Assembly: GCA_027886175.1 (NCBI GenBank)
Contig: JAJNNQ010000024.1
Span: forward strand, 9,594,001 to 9,658,000
Direction of reading: 5' to 3'
Source: Phylloscopus collybita
Taxonomy: Eukaryota > Chordata > Aves > Passeriformes > Phylloscopidae
Length of the DNA stretch: 64,000 bases
The position numbers were made by a program, and so were the translations under genes. The notes beneath the pieces were generated by a model. It saw only the letters and a list, made by a program, of their open reading frames with translations. It did no database searches and was not told the DNA's origin. This document shows, piece by piece, positions 11,337 through 24,100 of the stretch (position 1 is its first letter; each line of letters begins with the position of its first letter).

Positions 11337-14100
11337 GTCCAATATAAGACAATATAACTCCAGCTACACTGCCCTACTTTCTTGAGGTATGTCAGGGCTG
11401 GATGGAGACAGTAAAGAGAGAAGTCAGCTTTGAACGACATAACTTTGGAATCAAACTTCAGCCTTCACTCATAAATTATTTCAGAGCAAAGACAAAGAAT
11501 GCGTCAAATTGCGTTATCATATGAAATTATTGCATTAATTTATTATTACCATATGTCATGAAGTATCCCATTAGACAAACTGCTGGTGGATGGATAACAT
11601 AGGCCAGTTGACTTCAGAATTTTCAAGGGCTCTGGGTGACAGGAAAAAGTATGCAGCTTGCCACAGATGAGGAATATGTGGAAATGAATGTAGGCTGATA
11701 CCATAGCACTGTTTGGAAGCAATGTGAAAACTCTCTAGCCCATGGAGAGCTCATAGTAGCTCTACTGCTAAGGATTTCCTTAGTTTTTAAGTTTTATGCT
11801 ATGGCTTCACTGATAAAACCATATCAAAATATTATGTCTGTGAACAACCTTTTTACACCCTGGAAGCACTGTTTGTGTAGGAGCAACTCTTACATTTTGT
11901 CAGGCCCTTCATAGGTGGAATGGGACAGCTGGGACCATACCTAGTCCATGTGTAATCTGTAATTATTACCTCAAATCTTTAGTCCATCTGGCAGGTTTTA
12001 TTTTTTATGGGTTTATGGGTAGATGGGTTTAATTATGAATGCATGTGTTCAAAAAGGCCAAATGAAGGCTTACAAAATCTTTATTGACTACACTGTATTT
12101 TCTCTGAAGGTAATTGTTTGGATAAATTTTTTCCTAGGTATTTTAAATGTTATGATTATGGAAATATCCCTCAGTCTTGCAGTGTTTTAATTTTATAATG
12201 GGTTGTATAACCTTTTCATTCTCAAAACAGAAGTTGCTGCAATAAAGCAGAAAATCAAATACTAGTCTACTAGAAATGAAACTGCTATCCACAGTATTTG
12301 TCATTTTAGAAAGCATTCTTTGTTAGCAATGGAGCTGTGAGGGAAAAGAGGGGAAAACAAAGAGCTGAACACAGAAATAGAAGGTCTTAACATCCTCTTA
12401 GTTATTATTATGCACTGAGCATGTTTATTTTATCATTGCTGTTGTCCAGCATTAATTAGTGCATGACTGTAAAGCAAATTGGTAATGGACAACGAAGAGG
12501 ACAGTCCTCAAATTGTGACAAAGGTTTTGGTGTTGTGAGGATTCACCCAGTAAAAACCACTCCACTGCCAAGGAGTCTGGCAGCGCTGTGGGAGCTGGTG
12601 CAGGTTTGACATCTGATTCTTGCTTGGTGTGAGGAGTGTTTCTGCAGTTTTGCAGTGATGACAGCTGCAGAGGCAAATGTTGAAAGTAAGATCGAGTCAC
12701 TGGGATCTTGCACTCCTCTTTCACAGCCATGCAAATCATTTTCTGGCCTTGATTATTTTAACTCATTGATCTCTGGCAAGGAAATAGCAGAGAGCATCCC
12801 CTTGAGCTGTGCCTGTGGTTGTATGACACGGGTGCACACCATTTCAATACACACATAAGACCAGCTTTGGGGTTTATGTCACACTTGACTCTGGGACCAG
12901 TTTCAAGCTCTCTCATAAAGCCAGGCATCTCCTCCTGTAATTTTTTCAATAATGGGCCAGTGCTGGTGGCAGCAGGCAGTGAGTAGTAGTCCTGAATAAC
13001 ACAGATGGTGGTACATCTGACAATGTGTTACTCTACAATAAAAAAAAATGGTTGTCATTTTTATGCTTGCTATTATGAAGCCACCTGTACTCAGTCTGCT
13101 GTGGGCACTAGGAAGTCATGGGAAATATGAGTATGTTGTGCTGAGCCTTGAAAATGCGTGGCTCTGTGTATGTGCACAGAGCTAAGTACATTGGCACATG
13201 TAAATCAGTGTGTGTAGACAGGCAGGGTCAGAGGCACATGATGAAAAAGCATAGAGGTTTTTTCCCCATGGAAAGCACAGTCTTTTCAATTTTGTGATTT
13301 GTGGAAGCATTTGATCATATTTATTGGTTATGAAGAGGGTTTTGTTTTAAAAACACTATGTCTTTTTCCTAGAAAAATAATTCTTTCATTGTGCTGTTGG
13401 GGGTGGAATTCTTACTTATTAATTATGGTAAAAAAAAATAAAATTGTTCAGTATCCCACAGGATAAGAGAGATGGAAAGCAGCTTGCAGCCATCAGCATG
13501 TTTGTATCCTCTTTTCAGGCTAAGTACTTCCAGCAGACACAACTAACATTAGAAACAAAACTACTATGCCTGGTATAATCAGTCTTGTCACTGACAGTGG
13601 TCTCCCACCCTCACTCAGGTCTGTCCTCTATGAGAGGTTCATGAGAACAGCAGGTTACTTTCTGTGAGAGTTTCTTCCAAATCAAGGAAGATTTTGCCCC
13701 TGTGCAATTTAGGTAATTTTGCATCACGTTTGTCCGTTGAAAAGGATTGGAGTCTAACAATGTGTGTGATGTAATACTAATGGCTGTGATTCCAAAGAAA
13801 TGGTTCTTTTTTGGTCATAAAATACCAGTAAGTTGGTACTATTTCCTAAATTAAGGGGAAAACACAAACATTATGAACAATCCAGAAAGGAAAAACAAAA
13901 CAAAACAAGAATCCAGTCATTTGGCTCTGCTGCTTTTATAGATGGGCAACATTTAAAGGGCAAATGCAAGTTATGCCTGCCAATCCCTCTTCAAGAAAAA
14001 TATGTTGTCATATCATGGAAATTTTGACCCTCAAAACCAAAGCTTTTCTGGAGGACAACTTAAAATGTTTGCATTTTACATAGGGTCTGCAGGATAAGAT
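11337..14100. other. Noncoding tract, nothing specific seen
   Basis: This is unique AT-rich sequence. Frames at 12452-12949 overlap in several phases and on both strands. None resembles a known family, and no repeat of note was seen. Confidence 0.6.
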
Positions 14101-14302
14101 CTCACCCATTGTACTCTTGCTAAGAAGGCCATCTTCGTTCTCAGTCCAGAAAGGTTTTCCAGACTTCTTCATACAGAAAATCTCCATATGTGGTAGGTTA
14201 ACATCTGGGTCCTCAGTGGGAGGTTCTCTGCTGTCTTTTAAAGGCCTGGATGTGTACCTGCTGTTGCTATTTCTTGAATATTCCTCAGTCTCTGCCCCAC
14301 AG

Positions 14303-14403
14303 GGACCTCCCAGCAGAGGATGTACCTCCTTTCTCCTCCCTGCCAGTCCACTTGGAGGAGAAAGGAGTTTTTGGAGCTGCACAGATGCCACATTCACACA
14401 CAG
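14303..14403 (+). other. Possible exon (plus strand) with splice-like flanks
   Basis: The 101 bases are preceded by a pyrimidine-rich stretch ending CCCCACAG (14295-14302) and followed by CAG/GTGAGG (14401-14409), which match acceptor and donor consensus. Two of the three plus frames are open through it, with no recognised domain. The minus strand here is also open for 161 codons (14008-14493). It has its own possible acceptor near 14351 (CTCCTCCAAG on the minus strand) and donor GTGAG at 14105-14101, giving an alternative minus exon of about 245 bases. Only one strand can be right and both may be chance. If real, it could belong to a long noncoding RNA or an unrecognised gene. Confidence 0.2.
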
Positions 14404-14499
14404 GTGAGGATCCATCCAGGAGCCAGTGAACACAACCCCAGCCTGCCTTTTGGCCAAACACTTTCTACCCTCGCATGGAGGTACCAGCAGCAAATAAAG

Positions 14500-17399
14500 C
14501 TGATGCTTCTCCTGCTACAGCTGAGAGAAGTGATGACCCCAGTGCAAACGTTTTGATCTATTTTAGGTTTAGGGACACTGGTTCATCCTTTTTATACTAG
14601 TAAACAGTTTTCATATCCTAAGCAGGGTAAAAAGACTGTAGAGCTTTTTTTTTTCAGATCTTCATCTGTTTTGCTGAAAAGAACATCTCTGACTTAAGTG
14701 ATATAAAAAAACCCTGAAAGTCAAATTAAGGTCAAAACCACTTTAGTTTACAATCATTTCTGAAGATTATGAGGCTTTCACCGTGTCATGGTTTCATTTT
14801 TAACCATTTAGCTGCCTGAGTCTAAAATGACAGCTACAGGTTTCCCTTAATTCACACGTTTCTGAAAATTCAATAGCAAGAAATCGATAGAGAGAAACAA
14901 GTACACGAATTAAGATTCAGCATACAAGCCTTTACTTGTGTATTGAACCTGGGGAGGTGATAGTCACCTGAGGGATTAATAGTTCTGCAGGACAACATAA
15001 CTGCTTCTTTCACCTTGCACCTCACAGGAATGGCATGTTGTCCTCTTCACCCCGGGCCCTAGAAGCCCCCAAAAGGAAATTCCTTCTACACCTTAGGAAG
15101 TCTACCCTTAATATTTCAATATTTAAGTATTCAGTGTCTGAAGTGCAGATGCAATGGTGCAGACACAAAGCAACGTGAAGGACGAACTTTCCACCTTAGA
15201 AATTATCACAAACGATGAAGATCTCTGCAGTCAGGAGATTGTGGCCAAATTACTAAAATGTCTAATGACAAGCAGGATAATCAGAAGCCTTCTCACTGTA
15301 GGTTTTATAAAACTATTTTTACCATCTTAGGCCATTGGCATGGTTGTGTGAAAATCTTGTTAAAGGAATCAAAACCGATGGACACTGACAATAATTTGCA
15401 GTATTTTTTTTCAGTAGTCATTCTGTGTCTCGAAGAAGAGGCTTGAGTAGATATCAATAAATGGTTTGAAAGCTCCCATAAGACCTGTTCAGACACTGTC
15501 AAAAGCAACAGGACTCCTTCTTTTGTCTTTCAATTGTGAAACTTTGATTTGTTTCTGAAGTTCTTGTCTGGGTCATAGTTTGATGTATTTGAAATCTGTG
15601 ACAGTACATGTGAGTATGACCAGATCTCAATAAAAAATTAATGCTGGTCTGTTGTAGAGTCTAGATAACTAGACAGAATTAAAGTTCCCTGCTAAGTTTA
15701 TTTAATAGTAAAGAAAATTTTCACGCAGCATTTAAAAACTCGTCGCAACTGCATTTGGTATTTCCTTTTCCTTGTACAGGGAATCACAGAATAGAGTTAT
15801 TTTAAAACAAGAGTTTAAATTCTAATTTCCTGAAGCAAAGATTATTACCTTTTATTGAAATTTTTTGACTTGCATTTATACTGATACAGACTGGGACTAC
15901 AATAGCTTTGTGTGTACAAACTCCACTGTTGTCAAAAATGTTAAGTGCACCTTACCTGGAAAGGAACATACATCTAACCTTTGAACTGGCCTAAAATGGT
16001 CAGAGTGCCAGTATGATAACTGTAGTAAGCCAGAGAGCAGAACAGGCTAGCCTTCCTCTAGTTTGCCTGGTCTGTGCCATTAATTCCACATTTTATCTCT
16101 AACCATAATACTACCTAAGCTGGTTAGCTTAAAGGTAAGTTGGAGATCCCTGAAAAAGTTCCTAGTGCATTTGTTATACAGTATTTCTCTTTTTAATATA
16201 AACCCACTAAAAATTGCCTACTCAAAGCAGTGTTTCAGTGACCATTGTGTCTTCACATATGGGCCTGTGTCTCTTTTCTCACACCAAACAGATTCAAACC
16301 TGTTGGGCTAACCCAGACAAAACTAACACAATTCATAAATTTGAAAGTTGCTAATGCTTCATGGAAGCTGTTTGGAAATACAAGTCTGAGGCGTGTGGAA
16401 AAGAGAAACTCTGTAATATCCCTGACTGAAAAAAAAAGTACCAGAGCATGAGCTCATATGGCACCAGACACCAGAGAATCCACACAGGAGATGTTCATTT
16501 AAGCAGTTCCACTCCCAGAGAAAAGCTTGCATTGGAGTTTACATCATCCTAGACGTGAAAGTCGATAAAACTTAATCCAAGGAAACCAAGCCTCATTAGT
16601 TCTACTTTTTTTTTTTTCTTCTTTTTTTTTTTTTTTCCAGAACAGCAATCTGAGGTCAGATTTTCTGGCTACATTATTCTGTGAAAAGAGTGGTTAATAA
16701 TAATTGAGATGGTAAAATAATAATTGAAGTAACATTAGTACCAAAATTGCAATAAATAAAAAATGGTACTAAGTTTTTTTTTTTCTAGATGTGTTTTGGG
16801 ATAGGTTTGATATAGCCCTGTGTCGCAAGGCCATATCTAGCTTATGTTTAAATTTAAAGCTTTAATCCTGTCTGTGTTTAGCTTAAAAACATCATGGGCT
16901 AAATCTCCAAATCTTCTTATCTTCAAAATTATGTCAGCAGCTATGACAAAATGACATCTGTTCAGAAGCTGTAACAAGAACATGAGTTACTTGACACTGG
17001 GTTCAGTCCCACGGCAGAGCAATGTCTGCCTCCCACGTACAAATGCAGCAAGTCCTCTGCTGAATGGATGTGCTCAGCCAGCAACCCTACTGAGTAATGC
17101 TTAATAATTACTATCTGCTGCTTCTGGTCCAGTGAAAAATGTCAGTGTTTTACATTGGTCCGAGGAATGTGAGGCCTTTTTCCAGAGACAGGGTGGGGCA
17201 GCACTTGGTTTTTCCCATTTCCAGAGCTTGGAGGTTGGAGGACTGTGTGGCAAGGGTGCCTGCTATCTCTCCTTGCCATTCATTGTGTGCATTTAGTGTG
17301 TCAGAAACGCTCTGCTGCTGCAGTTAATGCTGAGCAGAGATTGATTGCAGGCTGTTGTTCCACAAGACATGGCTGAGGCAAATTAATAGCTCCTTGCTA
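14500..17399. other. Noncoding tract with T-rich element
   Basis: This is unique AT-rich DNA. A T12-CTTC-T15-CCAG tract at 16606-16640 resembles a splice acceptor's pyrimidine tract, but no exon can be defined after it. The phrase AATCACAGAATAGAG near 15782 is only weakly like the end of CR1. Confidence 0.55.
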
Positions 17400-17960
17400 C
17401 TGAAAGGGGGTGGGGGCCTCCTTCCCACCTTTCCTATTCCCCCTGGTAACCCTGGGCCTGGGTTCCTCTCCTTGACTTGTCTGGGGAATTAAGCCCGTGG
17501 TTCCCTCAGAACCCCCCAGCCACATATCTTTCTTAAAGGGAAAAGGGATGGCGAGCAATCCCCACAAAAACCTGGAGGGATCTCCGGGGAAGGGGAGGAG
17601 CCAGAGCAGGATGGGCCCTTCCCCTGGTGGGAGCAATGTGCTTTGGATGAGCCAAGCTATCCCTGGAGCTGCAGCCCCGGCCACTAATGGCACATCTGGC
17701 CAAAGTCCCTCTGGATCAGGGGGTGGGATGCCTTTGCTGTGTGCAGAGCCTGCCTGCTGGCTCTGCTGGAATCCAGTGCTCCAGGCAGCACAGTGGCTCC
17801 AGGGGTTCAGCTCCTGAAAGCAGTGGCTTTCTGTAGAGGCAGCTTCCCACTCCTGCTTTCTGCAGGCAAACACAGGGACAAGTGTAACAGCCTAAAGGAG
17901 GCTGGGATTGCACAGACAGGTCCCCCCCCCACCTTAAACCAGGAACATTCTCACAGCCTC
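17400..17960. other. Locally GC-rich, CpG-poor island
   Basis: This 0.55-kb stretch is much richer in G and C than its flanks, with CCCC and GGGG runs (C10 near 17922) and few CpGs. Frames are open on both strands (158 codons minus at 17397-17873, 106 codons plus at 17497-17817). That is expected in GC-rich DNA, where stops are rare, and neither product is recognisable. It could be an old repeat or a transcribed noncoding exon. Nothing decides between these. Confidence 0.35.
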
Positions 17961-18718
17961 TGAAGTGCCACGTGTTGCTTCACAGACATTTCTGTTTCTC
18001 CAGGGACTCCAGCAGGGTAATTTTTCTGGTCTCTCCAAGCCCTGAGGGTGAGCAGTGTCTGTCTGTTGTGCCTGACAGAATGGCAGGAGCATCACTGCTG
18101 ATCTTCCCTGCTACATCCCACTGTGGAATGGGATACTTGCTTTTTGCAAGAGTAGCTGTGAGGCTGAAACAGCAATCCATGGGCCTCTGGTACTACATTC
18201 CCAGGTATCACTGCTGTTCATGACCTTAGAAATACTCACTGTCTTTTTTTGGGAATTAATGAAAGCTTCTTCATCTCCATGTCACAGTGAGAGTTTTGTC
18301 TTGTACATCCAGAAGTCTCCAGTACTTCTCACACAAGTGCAGCCATTCTTATTTTATGATTTCTGTCAAACCAGATGTTATCAGCTTGCAACCTATATTT
18401 TGCCAGTCCCAAACTGTAATCTACCACTGCTAAATATGGAGAAAAGTCTGGCTTTAGAGTGGTTTTCCAAGTTTTGTATTTAGATTTTCAGTAGCTTCTG
18501 TCAGAACGTGTAATTTGCTGAAAATTGCATAGTCATACCCACTATTTCAGGGATAGTGGGTAGCAAAAATAACTGTTGAATTGAAGTATTGTCTAGTAGG
18601 GCTGAGTAAAAGTAGTGAGTCTAAGTAGTCTTGGACAAGGACATACTCTCACAATCAATATAAAAATGTCAACCACTACGTTCTATTTTTCTTCTAAAAG
18701 AAAGAGCTCCATTCATGA

Positions 18719-19783
18719 TTTTTTTTTTTTTGCTGCAAGATATCTTTTGTATATTTGAAATAATCATAGAACATAGAACCTTGTAGCCCTCTTTTCATGG
18801 TTTTCATCTGTTTCAATCCCAAATAGGCTTCAGAACTTCTTGTCAATGTCTTTATTTCCAATGCCTTAGGATCATCTGACTTGTCCTCTTCAAGAGAATT
18901 CATTTATTACTTCATGGTCTCATCCTTTGAGCTTCCTAGGTCATTCCTGACACTCAAAGTGTCAGGGAAAATATCCATTTTAATTTTATGATTTTGGATA
19001 TGTATCAATGTAAATAATAAGCAAGTTTTATATACATCTTCTATACTTTATTTTATTAATCCCCCCACGGTTTAATGATCATGGAGGGTACTGAGCCTCT
19101 TGATCTATGTCTTTATTTTCTGTTTCTTGAAGCTTCAAGAAAAAGAAGAATTTGCCCATTGATTAAGCACTTAGTTCTTCACATCCCTTCAATAATTTGT
19201 TGACATGATATCTATGCCTTTTTGATAATTTCTCCAGTGGCTTTATTGCACCTTGCAAATTCCAGTGGACCAAGGACTGGCATCTTGTTAACCCACAAAA
19301 GCATGTTTTCTCCTTTGAGATTATTCTGAGTTTTATCTTTTCTTATTCCTTTTCAGGAATGTCATGCATAATCTGCTTTAATGGTCATGAACTCTGCCCT
19401 TGGTATATTTAACAAATTCCTGCTGTGTTGAAGAAAATTATGCAGCTCTTTCTTTTCACCAAGGGATATTGCCTTGGCATGTTCCTTTTGCATCAGCATG
19501 TGCAAACTTTCACAGACTCCACTTTTGCACAGCATATGAGATTCTTTTCATCAGATGCCTCATCTTGTAGCATTTTAGATGAATTATTTGATTTCTGAGC
19601 TCGTTCTATCAGCTGTTCCTGCTTGATTCAACTCAGAAAGACTTCTTGCTTTGTCAAGTTGAGCCTTTTCTTTGGATGAAATTGCAGTTCCAGATTCAGT
19701 TTGGTTTCTCACTTCTTTATTTTTTTCCCCAGTTCTGAAATGCTTTTTCAGATATTCAGACATTCAAGTGCTTTTAATCAGAG
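18719..19783 (-). pseudogene. Decayed coding-like sequence, possible retropseudogene
   Basis: On the minus strand, reading from about 19783 down to 18719, Lys/Glu/Leu/Gln-rich coiled-coil-like peptide pieces continue one after another but switch frame several times. One frame gives a piece containing KEKAQLDKARSLSELNQ, the next QEQLIERAQKS and KMLQDEASDEKNL, the next AKAISLGEKKELHNFL. More pieces follow down to a 69-codon frame at 18903-18694. In-frame stops and frameshifts break it throughout and no introns separate the pieces. On the same strand it runs into an A13 tract (T13 at 18719-18731 on plus), which would suit a retrocopy's poly(A) tail. I do not recognise the parent protein. The alternative is AT-rich noncoding DNA that happens to be lysine-rich in translation. 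Confidence 0.35.
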
Positions 19784-20149
19784 AAAAAAAAATGGTGGAA
19801 AAAAAAAAAAAAAACCAAGACAAAACACAACTTATTTTGCTTTATACTGAGTAAGTATTTATTTTCAGGGTTTTTTTTTAATAAGTGATTTTCATGTTCA
19901 GTCCCTTTTGCCTATATTAACTAAAAAACTTTTAAGGACATTCAAGTATGTCAGAAAAGTCATAGCTGCTACCAGAAATAATATCAGTCATTCCTCAAAT
20001 AAAAGGCAGTGCAACTTGAACTAAATCCTGCTAACAGCAAGGTTGTACAGGCTTTTATGGGTGGAGGAGCTTTTAAAAGATAAAGAATAAGACACTGTGG
20101 GGATAAAGCATAGCAAATGGTTAGAAATATATTTTAGTAGCCAGTTGCT
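19784..20149. other. A-rich tract and unique sequence
   Basis: It begins with A-runs (19784-19792 and A16 at 19799-19814) and continues as ordinary AT-rich DNA. Nothing else was seen. Confidence 0.6.
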
Positions 20150-21100
20150 CAGGAGTCTGTGGAGTGGACACTGTCAATCATTACAGAGTTGATAGCAGCT
20201 GGTGAAAGTCTTTTCCAGGAAAATGTCACCACTGAGAGTGAGTCTCTGCTGCTCTGCAACAAAGTGTGAGCCACCCAATCTTCCAAAGTATTATGGCATC
20301 ATTTTGCAAACTTTATAATTACCCTGCATTGTAAAGGGGGAAAAAAAGTGCATTGAAATGATTTCTATATGTAAGTGCAAAGCTTAATATTATGCTTTAC
20401 AGGTGCCTGAATGTTTTCTTTGTACATAACATACACTGACTCTTGCTACAAGTGACTTCCAAAATAAATGCCTGTATTTTCCAAATATTGTGATAATCTA
20501 TGTATTAATATGCAACTAATCAAAATGCACCAGGCAGTTTTAATAACTGAGATTTAGTGTCCTGTAATTGCAGCAATGTTTCCTACTCATTTTGTATCTT
20601 CTAGTATGTACAACATATATTTTTTCTTTCCTTCTGGATATGAACTGCAGCACATTGATTCATGCAAAACAGAATCTCAGGAGGAAAAGCTCTGCCTAAA
20701 TTAGAGGTATAAAGGGAGGGTTTCACACAAATAGTTGTTTTTATTGAGGGCATTCTGTTTCCTTGAATAGGCTATTAATTCTGAAGGCCATTTGGGTTAG
20801 GAATCTTAATCTGAATTATGTTGTTATTCATGGCCTCATTTTTGTGTCTTTTCATCATCTTCTTTGTCTGATGGCTATTTTAAAGAGGGTTTTTAAGAAC
20901 GGGATGGATGGCAACAAAAGAATGTGTTTACTTTATCCATCATTGTGGCCTGATTCCACTATACTTACCCCCACTGAGGCATGCATTAGATTTCAAGTGT
21001 CCCATTCTTCCCAGTGAAACTAATTGCAGAGCAAAATAGGCCAAATGTGAACGAGGATTCAAAGAATCCAGTTTGTAGTAATTATTGAGGCAAATAAATA
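20150..21100. other. Unique AT-rich tract, possible regulatory DNA
   Basis: There are no repeats, stops are frequent, and homeodomain-type TAAT cores are scattered through the tract (for example around 20380-20560). The look is that of a developmental enhancer tract in a gene desert, but this is an impression from motif texture, not evidence of conservation. Confidence 0.15.
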
Positions 21101-24100
21101 CATTTTGTTTTGGTGACTTCTCCTCTAGTTCGTAATGGCTGGATGTGAGTCCTGTGTGGAGTCACTGGGCTCTTGAATAAGAAGGGCTGTAGGACAGAAA
21201 AGATGTGATTTGGCAAAAAAAGCTGAGCTGATCAGAGAGGATGACACTTTATGATACTGGAGTTGAAATTCCTTCGTGTGGTAAATGCAGCCTAATGTAT
21301 TGTCTTTGTTCAGTAACAGGAAATCTTTTTTGAGTAAAAATATCTGAAATAGCATTTATTTTGCTTTTCATGAAGGTATATGTATGGGAAAACTGGGTAG
21401 ATAGAAATTCTTGAGGAGCTTAGTTTTCTGCCCTGTGAGTTTTTAGTCAGAGACAGATGACATCTGTAGTAGACTTACACTGATAATATGGTTATCAGAG
21501 GAGCTGAACTTTCTAGCATACCTTTCAGGTTGAAAAAAGAAACAGGAAACTTCAAATATAAGCTGAGTTTAACTAGCTGATTCTCAATTAGACCAGGAGA
21601 TAAAAAATAATTAGGTCTGTTGGAAGTACCGGGTGGATATGTCACTACTGGGGAGGGATGATAAGGCAGAGGGACAGAAAAAGATTGTTCATACCCTCCA
21701 GAACTTAAAGAGATTTGTACAAGTGCAAGCAAGCATGAGGCTGGAAAAAAAATTAAACTTACAACTGTATGAGCTATGAAATTTTCAGTAGATTCACAAA
21801 AACTTTAGTTTCCAAGCTCATGTCTGGAAATATATTACATATTTCTCTTGAGATCATGGCTGAGAGTTCACTGAGAGAATGGTTGCTCTGTGGAAAATAC
21901 TCTCATTTGAGTCACTTGGGCTCTCTGTGCTTTAATAATCTCCCAGGAGTTCATTTTAGTGTGTTACTGTCTTGGTGAAGACTCCTGGTGCCCTGGGAAA
22001 TGCAGTTGTCAGACCTTGGGTTCCTGATGTCTCTGTTTGGGGGATATTTATTATGATTATTTTAAAGGTGTGTCAGCAAGTTTGCCAAAATTTATGGTCT
22101 GGAATTATTCAGCACATGTCAGACTGTGACACCCTCCTCCTATGCATAAACATGGCCAGACCCACGAAGAGCTTGCAGTCTAAATGGCTGAGGCAGGCAA
22201 GTACTGCACTAGTATAACTCAGTTTCTTTCTTCTCTCCTGAGTAAAATGCAGCCTGTGCAGTGTAAAGCCAGGCACAGAAACTAAAGCTGGCTCTCAGCA
22301 AGGGAGCAGGTCGGTGTGGAGTGCTGGATGGATGAAAACCAGCCGCTCAGCAACGCAGTAATCACTCAAGGGTGGCACTACACGACGTGTCCATCCAGAA
22401 CCACAGCCTGTCCTTAGCCCCAAGGTGTCCCTGAGCAGCCTCCCTGTGCCTGATTTACCTTGTTGCACTCACTCTGCACCTCCTGCAAGGGAGCTCTTTG
22501 TCTGGACAGGACTGACGGCCACTTTTCAATTAAATGCTTGAGCAAGGAGCTCTTCCAAGGGGAAGTGTAATCAGCACAAGAGAAAGTCGCAGCCACATCT
22601 GATGCAAAATGGATTGTCTCCATCTGCTTTGGACTCTCCCTTGGTATTTTGTGTCTGACTTCTATTATCTGTGTCTGATTTAGGGGATAAACACCCTAGG
22701 GCCGTGTTTGCACAGTACCACATGCCGTGACAGCACTCAATAAATTACAGTAGAAGCTGGTCACACAGGACTGTTCCCAGCTTCCCAACCCCGAATCCCA
22801 CTGTCCACAGACCTCAAGCAGTGCAGGAGAACACTGTTTTCTGAGTGGCACTGTTCTACACTTGAACAGATTTCTCCTAGACTGAGTGTTTTTCTGCTAA
22901 AACACATTAAAACATAGTGCTTTATAATTTAATGAGGGTTTGTTCTGCTAGTTATTCATGCCTTAATAATTCAAATCTTTTCCAGACGTTAAGACACCTA
23001 GGGTTGTTGTAGGCAGTCAGACAATTAAAAAAAAAAAAAAAGAAAACAAACCTTTAGCAATTCCCTCATCCTACCTCAAACCCAAATGACTTCAAAATTA
23101 CCTTATTTCTCCCTCTTGATGCCTTTTTTCTCCCTCCAGCTACCACCCCCCTTTTCTTTCATTACACCCCGTTTTCTGTGCTGATTCCTCCACAAACCCA
23201 AGCTTCTCATGCAGATTTTCTTCTTGAGTGACGCAGAAGTATAGCCACAAATACCCATAAATCTCCTCCTTCAATATTTGAAAATGCTTAGGCATGACTA
23301 TAACACAAAAGAAATCCTTAATTGGCTAGGTTATGCTCTTAATTTTAGCTTATTCAAGCTCTCTTGCAGAAGCCTGATTTTTACACTTTCTGCATTTTTA
23401 TTATTCTTCCTCAGGCTTTAATGAAATACAAAATACTGTTGGTTTGAAAGGCAGTGTTTACATTTAAAGGACAGAATGCACAGGGTCAATGAAGACTCTG
23501 TCCCATACAGTTATCTTAACCTTTTTTTCCTACTGGCCCCTTGGGTTTTATGGCATCCTGTGTTGTTTTCTTCCATTTCCCTAACAAGCATAAAATAAAT
23601 ACAGCAAGAAAAGCTGATTTTTCTCACCACCCTTCCCCCTTCTAAATAGCAAACAACGAAACCAGTCTATCTGCATAGATATGTCAAATGCTTGCTAATC
23701 GTTAGGCATGATGTCTAATAGGTATGCTTTCTGTCTTAAATGTACAGATTCCTTTAAATCACAAGTTAAACTCTCAGCATTGCTGAAATGCTCACTCTCT
23801 GGCTTTCAGAGACACTAGGATTGAATGCCTTTTCTCCTTACTCTGCAGCTCCCATTAATGTTAACAGGCATATTTCTTTCTGCTTCCATTGGAGTCGGCT
23901 TGATACACATGTGGGATCCTTTGATAACCTCTTAAAAAGACACCCTTCTGCTTTACATGCACTTTAGAGCTTTAATGAGCTCACGGTGCTTCTTTCTGTC
24001 TCTGTGGCCAAAAATGTTATCTAATACTTCTTGTAAATAATACAAGATAGCTTTTTACTCTGTAAGTGACCTCTGTAGCATGTGCTAACCGTCTATTTGA

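Noticed and set aside
15781..15797. AATCACAGAATAGAG as a CR1 end
   Set aside because: It is too short, and the GGTTGGAA and following CR1 text are absent.
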